From Herminiimonas fonticola (GTDB lineage Bacteria; Pseudomonadota; Gammaproteobacteria; Burkholderiales; Burkholderiaceae_D): a stretch of DNA of 64,000 bases. Position numbers and translations under genes: made by a program. The stretch lies in the NCBI RefSeq assembly GCF_003293745.1, contig NZ_PTLZ01000002.1, positions 372,001 through 436,000 of the forward strand. The letters are read 5' to 3'. Under the pieces are notes generated by a model, which saw only the letters and a list, made by a program, of their open reading frames with translations, did not search any database and had not been told where the DNA came from. Positions 28,206-37,525 of the stretch are shown here, in pieces; position 1 is the stretch's first letter, and the number at the start of each line of letters is the position of its first letter.

Positions 28206-29147
28206 ATGATTATTGCTGTTACCGGTGGCACTGGATTTATTGGACGCAACCTTGTGCTGCATCATCTTGCGTTAGGGGATGAGGTACGCGTACTTTCACG
28301 TCGATCGCCTAGTTCCGTTAGATTGCCTGATTCAGTAAAGTGGTATTGCGGTGATCTCACCAGCGCCACTGGTTTGGAATCATTTGTTGATCAGGTAGAT
28401 GTTCTATATCACTGCGCTGGCGAAATTCGTGATGAAGCTCTTATGAGCGCGCTGCATGTAGATGGCACGCGGGAGTTGATTAATGCTGCAACTGGCAAAA
28501 TTGGACGGTGGGTGCAGTTGAGCAGTGTCGGCGTGTACGGGTTTCCTCAAAGTGGCGAAATAACCGAGGTAAGTCCGCAATGTCCCACAGGCATTTATGA
28601 AATAACAAAGAAACAGTCAGATGATTTGGTCGTTGAAGCTGGAATGGGCGGTGCATTTGATTGGGCAATCTTGCGTCCTTCGATCGTATTTGGTGAGCAA
28701 ATGGCCAATCAATCATTATTTCAAATGATTAAAGTTATTGATAAAAAAATGTTCTTCTTCATAGGTAGACCCGGTGCAAGTGCCAACTATATTCATGTGG
28801 ATAATGTTGTGTACGCTTTGAGTCTCTGCGCTTCGCTACCACAGGCGGCTGGAAAATTTTTTAACTTGTCGGATTATGTGACATTGGAAGTATTTGTTGG
28901 AATGATTGCCGATGCATTGGGTAAAAATAGACCCTGCATTCGACTTCCAGTAATTGTCACGAAGGAAATTTCCAGAATGGGTACATTGCTCAGTAAACGT
29001 TTCCCGTTAACGGAATCCAGAATTAATGCGATGACAACAAGGGTTGTTTATCCTACTAATTCCATTCAGTCTGTTTTAGGTTATAGCCATAAAGTTTCTA
29101 TGATATCTGGTGTTACTCGCTTGGTCCGTTCATGGCAGACTAATTAG
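28206..29147 (+). CDS. NAD-dependent epimerase/dehydratase
   Basis: This 313-residue extended SDR has IAVTGGTGFIGRNLVLHH (residues 3-20), a core LSSVGVYG serine motif and YEITKKQSD (Y-x3-K). It resembles UDP-hexose 4-epimerases and reductases, but substrate cannot be assigned. The protein is slightly short and its C-terminus diverges (MTTRVVYPTNSIQSVLGY). It stands alone between a 61-bp and a 112-bp gap. It may form one of the branch sugars. Confidence 0.78.
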   Translation: MIIAVTGGTGFIGRNLVLHHLALGDEVRVLSRRSPSSVRLPDSVKWYCGDLTSATGLESFVDQVDVLYHCAGEIRDEALMSALHVDGTRELINAATGKIGRWVQLSSVGVYGFPQSGEITEVSPQCPTGIYEITKKQSDDLVVEAGMGGAFDWAILRPSIVFGEQMANQSLFQMIKVIDKKMFFFIGRPGASANYIHVDNVVYALSLCASLPQAAGKFFNLSDYVTLEVFVGMIADALGKNRPCIRLPVIVTKEISRMGTLLSKRFPLTESRINAMTTRVVYPTNSIQSVLGYSHKVSMISGVTRLVRSWQTN

Positions 29148-29259
29148 AGTACTTATCGACCAATCGAGAGCCATTAATCTTGCTCTTGTCAGACAAATAT
29201 TTTAAATGCCGATTTGTGAAAAAACAGCCGAAATTATTTATAAGTCGAGGTAATGTGGC

Positions 29260-30438
29260 ATGAGACTAAAGGTCGTCAGAGTCGTCACGGCGTCTTATGT
29301 AGTCCCTTGGCATCTCCATAACACGCTTATGCGTATATCGTCCGATTTTGAGGTGTGCGTCGTAGGAATGGATGTATCGAAGAATCAAAATTCTTATCCA
29401 CATGTAAAATTTGTTGATATCGATATCAATCGAAAAACGAGTTTGAGCGCAGATTTTTTAGCCTTGTTTGCATTGTGCAGATTTTTCCTCGCATACAAGC
29501 CAGACATTGTCCATTCCATCATGCCGAAGTCAGGTTTGTTGAGCGCCTTGGCTGGGTTTGTTTGTCGCGTACCTATTCGCATCCATACTTTTACTGGTCA
29601 AACATGGGCTGCAAAAAAAGGTTTGTCGCGTCATTTCTATTATTTTCTGGATAGATTAATTAATGCGCTGAATACCGTTTGTTTAACGGACAGTTTTTCG
29701 CAATCATCTTTTTTGCGAGATTACAAAATTTCTAATTCCGGATGCCCATTACCGGTTCTATCTAAAGGTTCTTTATCTGGTGTAGATGTTGAGCGATTTA
29801 ATTTGTCCACACTTATTGAGCCTGGAAATAAACTCCGTTGTGAACTGGGGTTGGATAAAGAGGATTTTATATTTTCTTTTATCGCTAGAAAAACCCGTGA
29901 TAAAGGTGCAATTGATATATTAAAAGCGTTTTCCTCTGTATCAGCCGTTTCACAAAAGGCAAAGTTGTTGTTTGTTGGCCCCGATGAAGACGGTGAAATT
30001 GAGCGCCTCCGAGAAACGGCTCCAGAACTGTTCTCTAATGTAGTTGATGTTGGGCATGTAAGTAATCATGAGGTTTATTTAGCGATCACTGATGTTCTTT
30101 GTTTGCCAAGTTACCGTGAGGGGTTTGGCACAATTGTGATTGATGCCGCAGCAATGGGCATTCCTACAATTGGCTCTGATATTCCAGGATTAATCGACTC
30201 AGTTGTTAACCAAAAGACCGGGATGTTATTTTCGGTAGGGGATTTAGATGAGCTGACGAAGCTTATGCTTACTTGTATTGCAGAGCCGTTAATGTTGACG
30301 CAAATGGGGCAGTTTGCGAAGAGCAGAGTAACGGAATTTTTTACTGCAGATAAATTGTACACAGCGTTAAAAGAATTTTACTTGGAATGTGCATTGGACA
30401 ACCATACTACTTGTAAAAAAATAGGTGCGTTGTCATGA
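29260..30438 (+). CDS. Family 4 glycosyltransferase
   Basis: This 392-residue GT-B glycosyltransferase has an N-terminal acceptor domain with DIVHSIMPKSGLLSALAGFV, and a donor-binding domain with FSFIARKTRDKGAIDILKAF and LCLPSYREGFGTIVIDAAAMGIPTI (EGFG...E-x7-E type). This is typical of GT4 enzymes transferring from NDP-sugars. Similar proteins sit next to SDR/initiating-transferase pairs in O-antigen clusters and often add the second sugar. Its stop overlaps the following start by 4 bp, so it belongs to the 30435-33942 unit. Confidence 0.85.
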   Translation: MRLKVVRVVTASYVVPWHLHNTLMRISSDFEVCVVGMDVSKNQNSYPHVKFVDIDINRKTSLSADFLALFALCRFFLAYKPDIVHSIMPKSGLLSALAGFVCRVPIRIHTFTGQTWAAKKGLSRHFYYFLDRLINALNTVCLTDSFSQSSFLRDYKISNSGCPLPVLSKGSLSGVDVERFNLSTLIEPGNKLRCELGLDKEDFIFSFIARKTRDKGAIDILKAFSSVSAVSQKAKLLFVGPDEDGEIERLRETAPELFSNVVDVGHVSNHEVYLAITDVLCLPSYREGFGTIVIDAAAMGIPTIGSDIPGLIDSVVNQKTGMLFSVGDLDELTKLMLTCIAEPLMLTQMGQFAKSRVTEFFTADKLYTALKEFYLECALDNHTTCKKIGALS

Positions 30439-31379
30439 ATTTGTTGATTACTGGTGCCAATGGTTTCGTAGGTCACCCGTTGTGTATGGAGATGAGCCAG
30501 AGGCAATATTCGGTAAGAGCCGCTGCAAGAAGTTTTTGTAATTTTGATCATCTCCCTGAGGAAAAGATAAGCAGGGTATTGGTGTCAGATATAAATGGCG
30601 ATACCAATTGGTCAAGTGCTTTGACGGGTATCGACGTCGTCATTCATCTTGCGGCGCGTGTGCACGTGATGCAGGATCATTCGGTTAATCCATTGGCAGA
30701 ATTTCGTCAAACGAATGTTGCCGGAACGGAGCATCTTGCGCGCGCTGCGGCAGCAAGTGGTGTCAAGCGATTCGTTTATGTCAGCTCTATCAAAGTAAAC
30801 GGTGAATCGACGAGACGAGATGAAATGTTTGTTGAGTCTGATAAGGTTTGTCCTCAAGACCCCTACGGAATTTCGAAATGGGAAGCTGAACAGGCTTTGC
30901 AGCGAGTAGCAAAAGAAACGGGGTTGGAGATTGTGATTGTAAGACCTCCTCTTGTTTATGGCCCTAAGGTAAAAGGGAATTTTGCTCAAATGCTGAAGGT
31001 GGTACGTAAGGGAATACCATTGCCACTGGCAGAAGTTGATAATTTGCGCAGTCTGATCTATGTCGGCAATCTGGTGGATGCTTTGATCCTTTGTGCAACG
31101 CATCCGGCTTCCGCTGGACAAACTTACCTTGTGAGCGATGATGAGGATGTTTCAACGTCAAATTTGTTACATGAACTAGGTAAGGCAATGGGGTGTCCAG
31201 CATGTCTACTGCCTTGCCCTCCCATTTTATTGAGATTGGGTGGGAGTTTATTTGGGAAAAGTGAACAAGTAGAGCGTTTGCTTGGTTCCTTGCGTGTAGA
31301 CAGCGGTAAAATTCGCCGTGAATTGGGTTGGGTACCTCCATATTCATTACTGCAAGGTTTGCAGGCCACCGTTATTTAG
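30435..31379 (+). CDS. NDP-sugar reductase/epimerase (WbpV/WreQ-like SDR)
   Basis: This 314-residue SDR begins MNLLITGANGFVGHPLCMEM. It has the VSSIKVNGE serine motif and YGISKWEAEQAL (Y-x3-K), plus VRPPLVYGPKVKGNF, a stretch shared with 4-reductases that act on UDP-4-keto-6-deoxy-HexNAc. It lies immediately before an initiating sugar transferase and a WbpM-like dehydratase. Known WbpV, WbpK and WreQ proteins in that setting make UDP-QuiNAc or UDP-FucNAc. That role is inferred from neighbours and family; a plain UDP-galactose 4-epimerase is the alternative. Confidence 0.8.
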   Translation: MNLLITGANGFVGHPLCMEMSQRQYSVRAAARSFCNFDHLPEEKISRVLVSDINGDTNWSSALTGIDVVIHLAARVHVMQDHSVNPLAEFRQTNVAGTEHLARAAAASGVKRFVYVSSIKVNGESTRRDEMFVESDKVCPQDPYGISKWEAEQALQRVAKETGLEIVIVRPPLVYGPKVKGNFAQMLKVVRKGIPLPLAEVDNLRSLIYVGNLVDALILCATHPASAGQTYLVSDDEDVSTSNLLHELGKAMGCPACLLPCPPILLRLGGSLFGKSEQVERLLGSLRVDSGKIRRELGWVPPYSLLQGLQATVI

Positions 31380-31392
31380 TTTTGTGTAATTT

Positions 31393-31956
31393 ATGTTGAA
31401 ACGCTCGTTTGATTTACTACTGTCCATCATTGCTGCTTTTTTGCTGGCCGCGCCGGTTATCGTCGTTGCATTAATGGTGCGAATAACATCGTCAGGGCCA
31501 GCCGTATATTGGTCTGATCGTGTTGGCCTGCATAATAAAATTTTCAAAATGCCAAAATTCAGAACCATGCGTGTAGATACTCCTGCCGTAGCTACCCACT
31601 TGCTTACGAATCCAGAACAATTTTTGACGCCTATCGGTTCTTTTCTGCGCCAATCTAGCCTGGATGAGTTGCCGCAGTTATGGAGCATTCTCAAAGGTGA
31701 CATGAGCTTTGTTGGCCCGCGCCCGGCATTATTTAATCAGGAGGATCTGATATCGTTACGCAGCCGTTACGGCGTTGATCGGATCAAGCCAGGATTGACC
31801 GGATGGGCGCAGGTTAATGGTCGCGATGAGTTGCCGATTCCGGAGAAGGTAGAACTGGATGTGGAATATATGCAGCGACAGTCTTTCTGGTTCGATTGGA
31901 AAATTATCATTCTGACGTTTCTCAAAGTATTAAAAAAAGACGGTATTACTCACTGA
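31393..31956 (+). CDS. Initiating undecaprenyl-phosphate sugar-phosphate transferase
   Basis: This 187-residue bacterial sugar transferase (small PglC/WcaJ C-terminal type) has one N-terminal hydrophobic helix (RSFDLLLSIIAAFLLAAPVI). The catalytic core follows with KMPKFRTMR, SSLDELPQLWSILKGDMSFVGPRP and RIKPGLTGWAQVNGR. The DE of LDELPQ is the conserved catalytic acidic pair. It loads the first sugar phosphate onto undecaprenyl phosphate. Being short, it lacks the N-terminal membrane domain of WbaP. Neighbours point to QuiNAc-1-P or FucNAc-1-P as substrate. Confidence 0.9.
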   Translation: MLKRSFDLLLSIIAAFLLAAPVIVVALMVRITSSGPAVYWSDRVGLHNKIFKMPKFRTMRVDTPAVATHLLTNPEQFLTPIGSFLRQSSLDELPQLWSILKGDMSFVGPRPALFNQEDLISLRSRYGVDRIKPGLTGWAQVNGRDELPIPEKVELDVEYMQRQSFWFDWKIIILTFLKVLKKDGITH

Positions 31957-31962
31957 GTCCAG

Positions 31963-33942
31963 ATGAAACCATTCCTCGAATTGCCGCGTTTTCAAAAGCA
32001 GTTGATCGCCGCCACGGCTGATCTGCTTTTGTTACCGCTGACTTTTTATTTGGCTGTGCTGCTACGTTATGACAGCAGTACGCCGCAGTTATTCCAGATG
32101 TATTTCTGGATGATAGTCGCGGCGCCGCTGATTTCTATTCCTATTTTTCTCAAGCTGGGCCTTTATCGCGCGGTAATCCGCTTTATCGATCAAAAAATTG
32201 TCTATGTGGTTGTGCTGGGGGTAACGTTGTCGGTTATTTGCCTGGCCGCATTGGCGACCTTTACCCACACCGTCACCTTGTCACGCGGGGTTTTTGGCAT
32301 CTACTGGGTGAGCGCTATTCTGTATGTGGTCGCCAGTCGTTTCATGGCGCGCGGTTATCTGCTGCGGACAAATGATAAAAGCGGTGCGATACGCGTTGCG
32401 ATTTATGGCGCCGGGCATTCGGGGATGCAGCTGGCCAGTGCGTTGCGTGCAGGGAGTGCATACCTTCCTGTGGCTTTGCTCGACGACAAAAAGGAATTGC
32501 AGGGAGCAACGATTGCGGGTGTAAAAGTGTGGGCGCCGGATTGCCTACCTAAATTGGTTGCGGATAAACAGGTGCAGGAAATTTTGCTGGCGATGCCGTC
32601 CTTGCGCAAGGCAGAGCAGAAAATCATTCTGGAGCGACTTGAACCGCTTAAGGTAAAGATCAAGGTGACGCCGCCGATTGCCAGCCTGGTCAATGGCGAA
32701 TTGCGCGTGCAGGATATACGCGATATTGAAATTGAGGATTTATTGGGCCGCGATACGGTAGAGCCGGATGCGCAATTACTGACTACCTGCATCACAGGGA
32801 AAACCGTGTTGGTAAGCGGAGCTGGCGGTTCGATAGGCTCGGAGTTATGTCGTCAGATCATACGCCTGTCGCCTAAACGCTTGCTGTTGCTCGATATATC
32901 GGAGTTTGCGCTTTACTCGATCGAGCAGGATTTGCGCGAGATCGAACAAGCCCATCATGACAAGGTGGAGCTATTACCTTTCCTCGGCTCGGTACTGGAT
33001 GCGGAAAAGTGCGAACGTATTTTGCGTACCTTTGCAGTCGATACCATTTATCACGCGGCGGCGTACAAACATGTTCCGCTGGTTGAACACAATCCGATTC
33101 AAGGCATACGCAATAATGCATTCGGCACCATGATGTTGGCGCAAGCTGCCATTGCTGCGGAAGTCGCCTGTTTTGTGCTGATTTCTACCGACAAGGCGGT
33201 ACGTCCCACCAATGTGATGGGAACGACCAAGCGCCTGTCGGAGCTGATTTTGCAGGGGCTGTCGCGTACGCAGAAGCAAACTCGGTTTTGCATGGTGCGT
33301 TTTGGTAATGTATTGGGATCATCTGGCTCTGTGGTTCCACTGTTTCGCAAGCAAATCATGGCAGGTGGCCCGATCACACTCACTCATCCGGAAATTACCC
33401 GTTACTTCATGACCATTCCGGAAGCGGCGCAACTGGTATTGCAGGCAGGTGCAATGGGCGAGGGCGGCGATGTATTCGTGCTGGATATGGGCGAGCCGGT
33501 CAAGATTCTTGACCTCGCCACGCGCATGGTGCATCTCAGCGGCCTGGAAGTGCGTAGCGCATCCGATGAGTCCAGCGATGCGATCGAGATCAGGCATGTC
33601 GGTCTTCGTCCAGGTGAAAAATTGTATGAAGAGTTATTAATCGGCTCTAACGTAGAAGGTACGCAGCATCCCTTGATCATGCGCGCACAGGAAAACGAAA
33701 TCCCATGGGCTGAATTGCAGACATTGCTTTCGAAGTTGCAGCAGGCTTGTGAGCAATTCGATTACGCGCAAGTACGCGCCATGTTGCAGCAGATCGTGAG
33801 CGAATACGCGCCGCAATGCGGAATAGAAGATTTGCTTTGGCTGGAAAAAAACGGCGCTTGCAGTGCAGGCGACAATCTGTCACGGCAATTGGAATCCGAT
33901 ACGCCAATAGTCAAACCCGGATTGCGGCAGGTGAGCCCGTAG
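31963..33942 (+). CDS. UDP-GlcNAc 4,6-dehydratase-type membrane SDR (WbpM/CapD-like)
   Basis: This 659-residue membrane dehydratase has four N-terminal hydrophobic segments (about 15-115), a Rossmann CoA-binding-like domain (about 140-255) and a C-terminal SDR domain with VLVSGAGGSIGSELCRQI. The active site reads STDKAVRPTNVMGTTKR, with Met in place of the usual catalytic Tyr (M-x3-K), the known WbpM/FlaA1-type variation. It makes UDP-4-keto-6-deoxy-GlcNAc, substrate for the reductase at 30435. Only 6 bp separate it from the transferase. GC content returns toward the genome norm from this gene on. Confidence 0.92.
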   Translation: MKPFLELPRFQKQLIAATADLLLLPLTFYLAVLLRYDSSTPQLFQMYFWMIVAAPLISIPIFLKLGLYRAVIRFIDQKIVYVVVLGVTLSVICLAALATFTHTVTLSRGVFGIYWVSAILYVVASRFMARGYLLRTNDKSGAIRVAIYGAGHSGMQLASALRAGSAYLPVALLDDKKELQGATIAGVKVWAPDCLPKLVADKQVQEILLAMPSLRKAEQKIILERLEPLKVKIKVTPPIASLVNGELRVQDIRDIEIEDLLGRDTVEPDAQLLTTCITGKTVLVSGAGGSIGSELCRQIIRLSPKRLLLLDISEFALYSIEQDLREIEQAHHDKVELLPFLGSVLDAEKCERILRTFAVDTIYHAAAYKHVPLVEHNPIQGIRNNAFGTMMLAQAAIAAEVACFVLISTDKAVRPTNVMGTTKRLSELILQGLSRTQKQTRFCMVRFGNVLGSSGSVVPLFRKQIMAGGPITLTHPEITRYFMTIPEAAQLVLQAGAMGEGGDVFVLDMGEPVKILDLATRMVHLSGLEVRSASDESSDAIEIRHVGLRPGEKLYEELLIGSNVEGTQHPLIMRAQENEIPWAELQTLLSKLQQACEQFDYAQVRAMLQQIVSEYAPQCGIEDLLWLEKNGACSAGDNLSRQLESDTPIVKPGLRQVSP

Positions 33943-33977
33943 TTCTCTGCATGTTTACTCATAAATAGGAAGATGGA

Positions 33978-35069
33978 ATGATTTTAGTGACGGGCGGTGC
34001 CGGTTTTATCGGTTCGAATTTTGTGTTGGACTGGCTGGCGCAGAGCGATGAGCCGGTGGTGAATGTCGACAAGCTGACTTATGCCGGCAACCTGAATAAT
34101 CTGGTTTCGCTGCGTGACGACACGCGACATATATTTGTGCACGCAGATATCTGCGATAGCGACAAGATGCTGGAATTGCTCAACACATACAAGCCGACTG
34201 CCATCGTGCATTTTGCTGCGGAAAGCCATGTGGATCGTTCTATCCACGGCCCGGCAGAATTCGTGCGTACCAATATCAATGGCACTTTCAGCCTGCTGGA
34301 AGCGGCACGCACTTACTGGTCGCAACTGGCAAGCGCAGATAAAGAGAACTTTCGCTTCCTGCATGTTTCCACCGATGAGGTGTATGGCACGCTGGGCCCG
34401 GATGATGTACCGTTTTCCGAGACGACTGCGTATGCGCCTAACAGTCCTTATTCGGCATCGAAGGCAGCCTCCGATCATCTGGTGCGTTCCTATCATCACA
34501 CCTACGGCTTGCCGACGCTGACGACCAATTGCTCGAATAATTACGGTCCGTATCATTTTCCGGAAAAACTGATTCCGCTGATCATCGCCAATGCGCTTGC
34601 TGGAAAACCTTTGCCTATTTATGGCGATGGGCAGCAAATTCGCGACTGGCTGTATGTCGGCGATCACTGCACCGCGATCCGTCGCGTACTGAAAGCCGGC
34701 AAGCCGGGAGAGACCTACAATATCGGCGGCTGGAACGAGAAGGCCAATCTGGATGTAGTGCATACCCTGTGCGATATGCTGGATGCATTACAGCCGAACG
34801 CTGTAGGTAGCAGTTATCGGGAACAGATTACTTATGTCACAGATAGACCTGGCCACGATCGCCGTTATGCGATCGATGCGCGCAAGATCGAGCGAGAACT
34901 CGGCTGGAAGCCTGCCGAAACCTTCGACAGCGGTATCAGGAAAACCGTGCGGTGGTATCTCGATAATCAGGCTTGGGTACGAGACGTGCAATCTGGCGAG
35001 TACATGAAGTGGCTGGAGAAAAATTACAAGCAGCGCAAACCACCTTCGGACGCACAGGAAACAGCATGA
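33978..35069 (+). CDS. rfbB: dTDP-glucose 4,6-dehydratase
   Basis: This 363-residue enzyme catalyses the second step of dTDP-L-rhamnose synthesis. Visible motifs are [18 protein letters not shown] (residues 2-19), the [10 protein letters not shown] catalytic segment with the Asp-Glu pair, [12 protein letters not shown] (Y-x3-K), and the substrate-binding [15 protein letters not shown] and [13 protein letters not shown]. Length is typical. The ribosome binding site is AGGAAGATGG. The rfbA start overlaps its stop, beginning a tightly packed rfbBACD operon segment. Confidence 0.97.
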   Translation: MILVTGGAGFIGSNFVLDWLAQSDEPVVNVDKLTYAGNLNNLVSLRDDTRHIFVHADICDSDKMLELLNTYKPTAIVHFAAESHVDRSIHGPAEFVRTNINGTFSLLEAARTYWSQLASADKENFRFLHVSTDEVYGTLGPDDVPFSETTAYAPNSPYSASKAASDHLVRSYHHTYGLPTLTTNCSNNYGPYHFPEKLIPLIIANALAGKPLPIYGDGQQIRDWLYVGDHCTAIRRVLKAGKPGETYNIGGWNEKANLDVVHTLCDMLDALQPNAVGSSYREQITYVTDRPGHDRRYAIDARKIERELGWKPAETFDSGIRKTVRWYLDNQAWVRDVQSGEYMKWLEKNYKQRKPPSDAQETA

Positions 35070-35968
35070 CGCAACTGCTTGCCACTCCATCACGCAAAGG
35101 CATCATCCTCGCCGGAGGTTCTGGCACGCGCTTGTATCCGGTCACGATATCGGTTTCCAAGCAATTGCTGCCGGTGTATGACAAGCCGATGATCTATTAC
35201 CCGCTGACGACGCTGATGCTGGCGGGCATACGCGATATCCTGCTGATTTCTACACCGCAGGATACGCCGCGCTTTCAGGAGTTGCTGGGCGATGGCAGCC
35301 AGTGGGGCATCAATCTGACTTATGCGGTGCAGCCTTCACCGGATGGCTTGGCGCAGGCATTCATCATAGGTCGCAGCTTTATCGACAACGGTCCATCCGC
35401 ATTGATATTGGGTGACAATATTTATTATGGTCACGCGTTTGATCAGCAGTTGCGGCAGGCGTCTGAGCGAACGAGCGGAGCTACAGTATTTGCCTATCAC
35501 GTACAGGATCCTGAGCGTTACGGCGTCGTCGAGTTTGACAAAGAACGCCGTGCTGTCAGCATCGAAGAAAAACCGCTGACACCGAAATCGAATTACGCGG
35601 TAACCGGTTTGTACTTTTACGATAATCAGGTATGCGATATTGCCGCTTCCATCAAGCCGTCTGCGCGTGGCGAGCTGGAAATTACCGATGTCAATCGTGC
35701 TTATCTGGCAAAGGGTGAATTGAATGTCGAGTTGATGGGGCGCGGCATGGCGTGGCTGGATACCGGCACGCACGAATCCTTGCTGGAAGCTGGGCAGTTC
35801 ATTGCAACTATCGAAAATCGCCAGGGCCTGAAGGTGGCCTGTCCGGAAGAGATCGCTTTCCGTAAAGGTTATATCGATGCTGCCCAGCTGGAAAAACTAG
35901 CCGAGCCTTTGAAGAAAAATGGCTATGGTCGTTACCTGTTACGTATCCTTGACGATAAAGTATTTTGA
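35066..35968 (+). CDS. rfbA: Glucose-1-phosphate thymidylyltransferase
   Basis: This 300-residue nucleotidyltransferase makes dTDP-glucose from glucose-1-phosphate and dTTP. It has [20 protein letters not shown] with the catalytic Arg, [16 protein letters not shown], the metal-binding [11 protein letters not shown] and [23 protein letters not shown]. The ATG at 35066 overlaps the rfbB stop (ATGA) and yields a product of normal length; a longer reading from 34973 would lie inside rfbB. Confidence 0.97.
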   Translation: MTQLLATPSRKGIILAGGSGTRLYPVTISVSKQLLPVYDKPMIYYPLTTLMLAGIRDILLISTPQDTPRFQELLGDGSQWGINLTYAVQPSPDGLAQAFIIGRSFIDNGPSALILGDNIYYGHAFDQQLRQASERTSGATVFAYHVQDPERYGVVEFDKERRAVSIEEKPLTPKSNYAVTGLYFYDNQVCDIAASIKPSARGELEITDVNRAYLAKGELNVELMGRGMAWLDTGTHESLLEAGQFIATIENRQGLKVACPEEIAFRKGYIDAAQLEKLAEPLKKNGYGRYLLRILDDKVF

Positions 35969-35970
35969 TT

Positions 35971-36516
35971 ATGAATGTTGCAAGAACAAAGATTCCTGAT
36001 GTGCTGTTGATCGAACCGAAAGTGTTCGGCGACGATAGAGGATTTTTCTTCGAGAGTTTCAATGAACAGCGTTTTGCTGCAGCCGTTGGCAAAACGGTGG
36101 AGTTTGTACAGGACAATCACTCCAGGTCTGCGCGTGGGGTGCTGCGCGGTCTGCATTACCAGATACAACAGCCGCAGGGAAAACTGGTACGGGTGGTGTC
36201 AGGAGAAGTCTTCGATGTCGCCGTGGATATCCGTAAAAGCTCGCCGACTTTCGGTTTGTGGGTGGGTGCGCTGCTATCTGCCGAGAACAAGCGCCAGATG
36301 TGGATACCGGAAGGTTTTGCACACGGTTTTGTCGTGACCAGCGATTCGGCGGAATTTCTGTACAAAACGACGGATTATTGGGCTCCCGAACATGAGCGTT
36401 GCATCGCCTGGAATGATCCGGCCATCGGCATAGAATGGCCGATCGATGGCAGCCCCATTTTGTCAGGCAAGGATCAAAACGGAATGTCGCTCGCTGATGC
36501 CGAGGTCTTCGCTTGA
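35971..36516 (+). CDS. rfbC: dTDP-4-dehydrorhamnose 3,5-epimerase
   Basis: This 181-residue cupin epimerase has IPDVLLIEPKVFGDDRGFFFESFN, the catalytic His segment RGVLRGLHYQIQQPQGKLV, and the conserved MWIPEGFAHGFVV with YKTTDYW. These are the expected active-site His/Asp/Tyr surroundings. The ATG at 35971 is 2 bp after the rfbA stop. Length is normal. rfbD overlaps its last codons by 4 bp. Confidence 0.96.
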   Translation: MNVARTKIPDVLLIEPKVFGDDRGFFFESFNEQRFAAAVGKTVEFVQDNHSRSARGVLRGLHYQIQQPQGKLVRVVSGEVFDVAVDIRKSSPTFGLWVGALLSAENKRQMWIPEGFAHGFVVTSDSAEFLYKTTDYWAPEHERCIAWNDPAIGIEWPIDGSPILSGKDQNGMSLADAEVFA

Positions 36517-37394
36517 AGATCCTGCTTACAGGAAAAACCGGCCAGCTCGGTTACGAACTGGAACGCACGTTGCAAGGCTTGGGTGAGGTCTTTGCACTTG
36601 ATCGGCAGCAGATGGATCTGGCGAATCTGGATCATGTGCGCGATGTGATTCGCACGATCAAGCCGCAACTTATCATCAACCCGGCAGCCTATACGGCGGT
36701 TGATCTGGCTGAAACCAATGTTGAAAGTGCCATGCGCATCAATGCCGAGGCACCGGGTGTGATGGCTGCCGAAGCGAAGAAGCTCGGTGCAGCGATGATT
36801 CATTATTCGACCGATTATGTTTTCGATGGTGAAAAATCTGGAAGCTATTCTGAAACGGATACTCCGAATCCGCAAAGCGTCTACGGCCGCAGCAAGCTGG
36901 CCGGCGAACAGGCCATTCAGGCAGCAGGCATTCCGCATCTGATTTTGCGCACCAGCTGGATCTACGGTTTGCGTGGGAAGAATTTCTTGCTGACTGTGAA
37001 GCGACTGGCGCAAGAGCGCGATGAGTTACGTATCGTCGCCGATCAGTTCGGAGCGCCGACCTGGTGCCGTACGGTCGCAGAAGCCACTGCATATTGTGTA
37101 GGCCGCTTGCAAGCGGACGTTGCACAGACGGAGATCAATCACGATGCATGGGCAGGACATTCCGGTTTGTACCATTTGACTGCACAAGGCAAAACCAGTT
37201 GGCACGGTTTTACGCAGGCGATCATTGCGCATCCTGTTATCTTAAAGAAGCCTAAAGTCACTTCGATCTCAACGCAGGATTACCCATTGCCAGCCAAGCG
37301 CCCGCAAAACTCGGTATTGTCTTCTGAGCGGTTCATGCAGACGTTTTGCAGTTTGCCGAATTGGGATGCAGGATTAAAACTCTGCATGGACTGA
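36513..37394 (+). CDS. rfbD: dTDP-4-dehydrorhamnose reductase
   Basis: This 293-residue SDR completes dTDP-L-rhamnose. It begins MKILLTGKTGQLGYELERTL. It has NPAAYTAVDLAE, the catalytic STDYVFDGEKSG and VYGRSKLAGEQAI (Y-x3-K), and LRTSWIYGLRGKNF. The start is TTG (36513), overlapping the rfbC stop in TTGA, so translation probably depends on coupling. It is the last gene of the polysaccharide cluster and is followed by a strong terminator. Confidence 0.95.
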   Translation: MKILLTGKTGQLGYELERTLQGLGEVFALDRQQMDLANLDHVRDVIRTIKPQLIINPAAYTAVDLAETNVESAMRINAEAPGVMAAEAKKLGAAMIHYSTDYVFDGEKSGSYSETDTPNPQSVYGRSKLAGEQAIQAAGIPHLILRTSWIYGLRGKNFLLTVKRLAQERDELRIVADQFGAPTWCRTVAEATAYCVGRLQADVAQTEINHDAWAGHSGLYHLTAQGKTSWHGFTQAIIAHPVILKKPKVTSISTQDYPLPAKRPQNSVLSSERFMQTFCSLPNWDAGLKLCMD

Positions 37395-37432
37395 ATTTGG
37401 TAAATCGTTCTTATTGATTGATCCGAGAAATT

Positions 37433-37484
37433 AAAAAGCAGCCATTAAGCGCAATAGTCTGTGCTTAATGGCTGCTTTTTTTTA
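37433..37484. terminator. Bidirectional rho-independent terminator after rfbD
   Basis: The 14-bp stem AGCAGCCATTAAGC / GCTTAATGGCTGCT (37437-37450 and 37463-37476) has an A run before it and a run of eight T after it. It therefore terminates both the rfb operon and the convergent gene at 37526. Confidence 0.9.
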
Positions 37485-37525
37485 CCTACTGCTATTAGTT
37501 AGATACGTATCAATTTCTATTCGAT

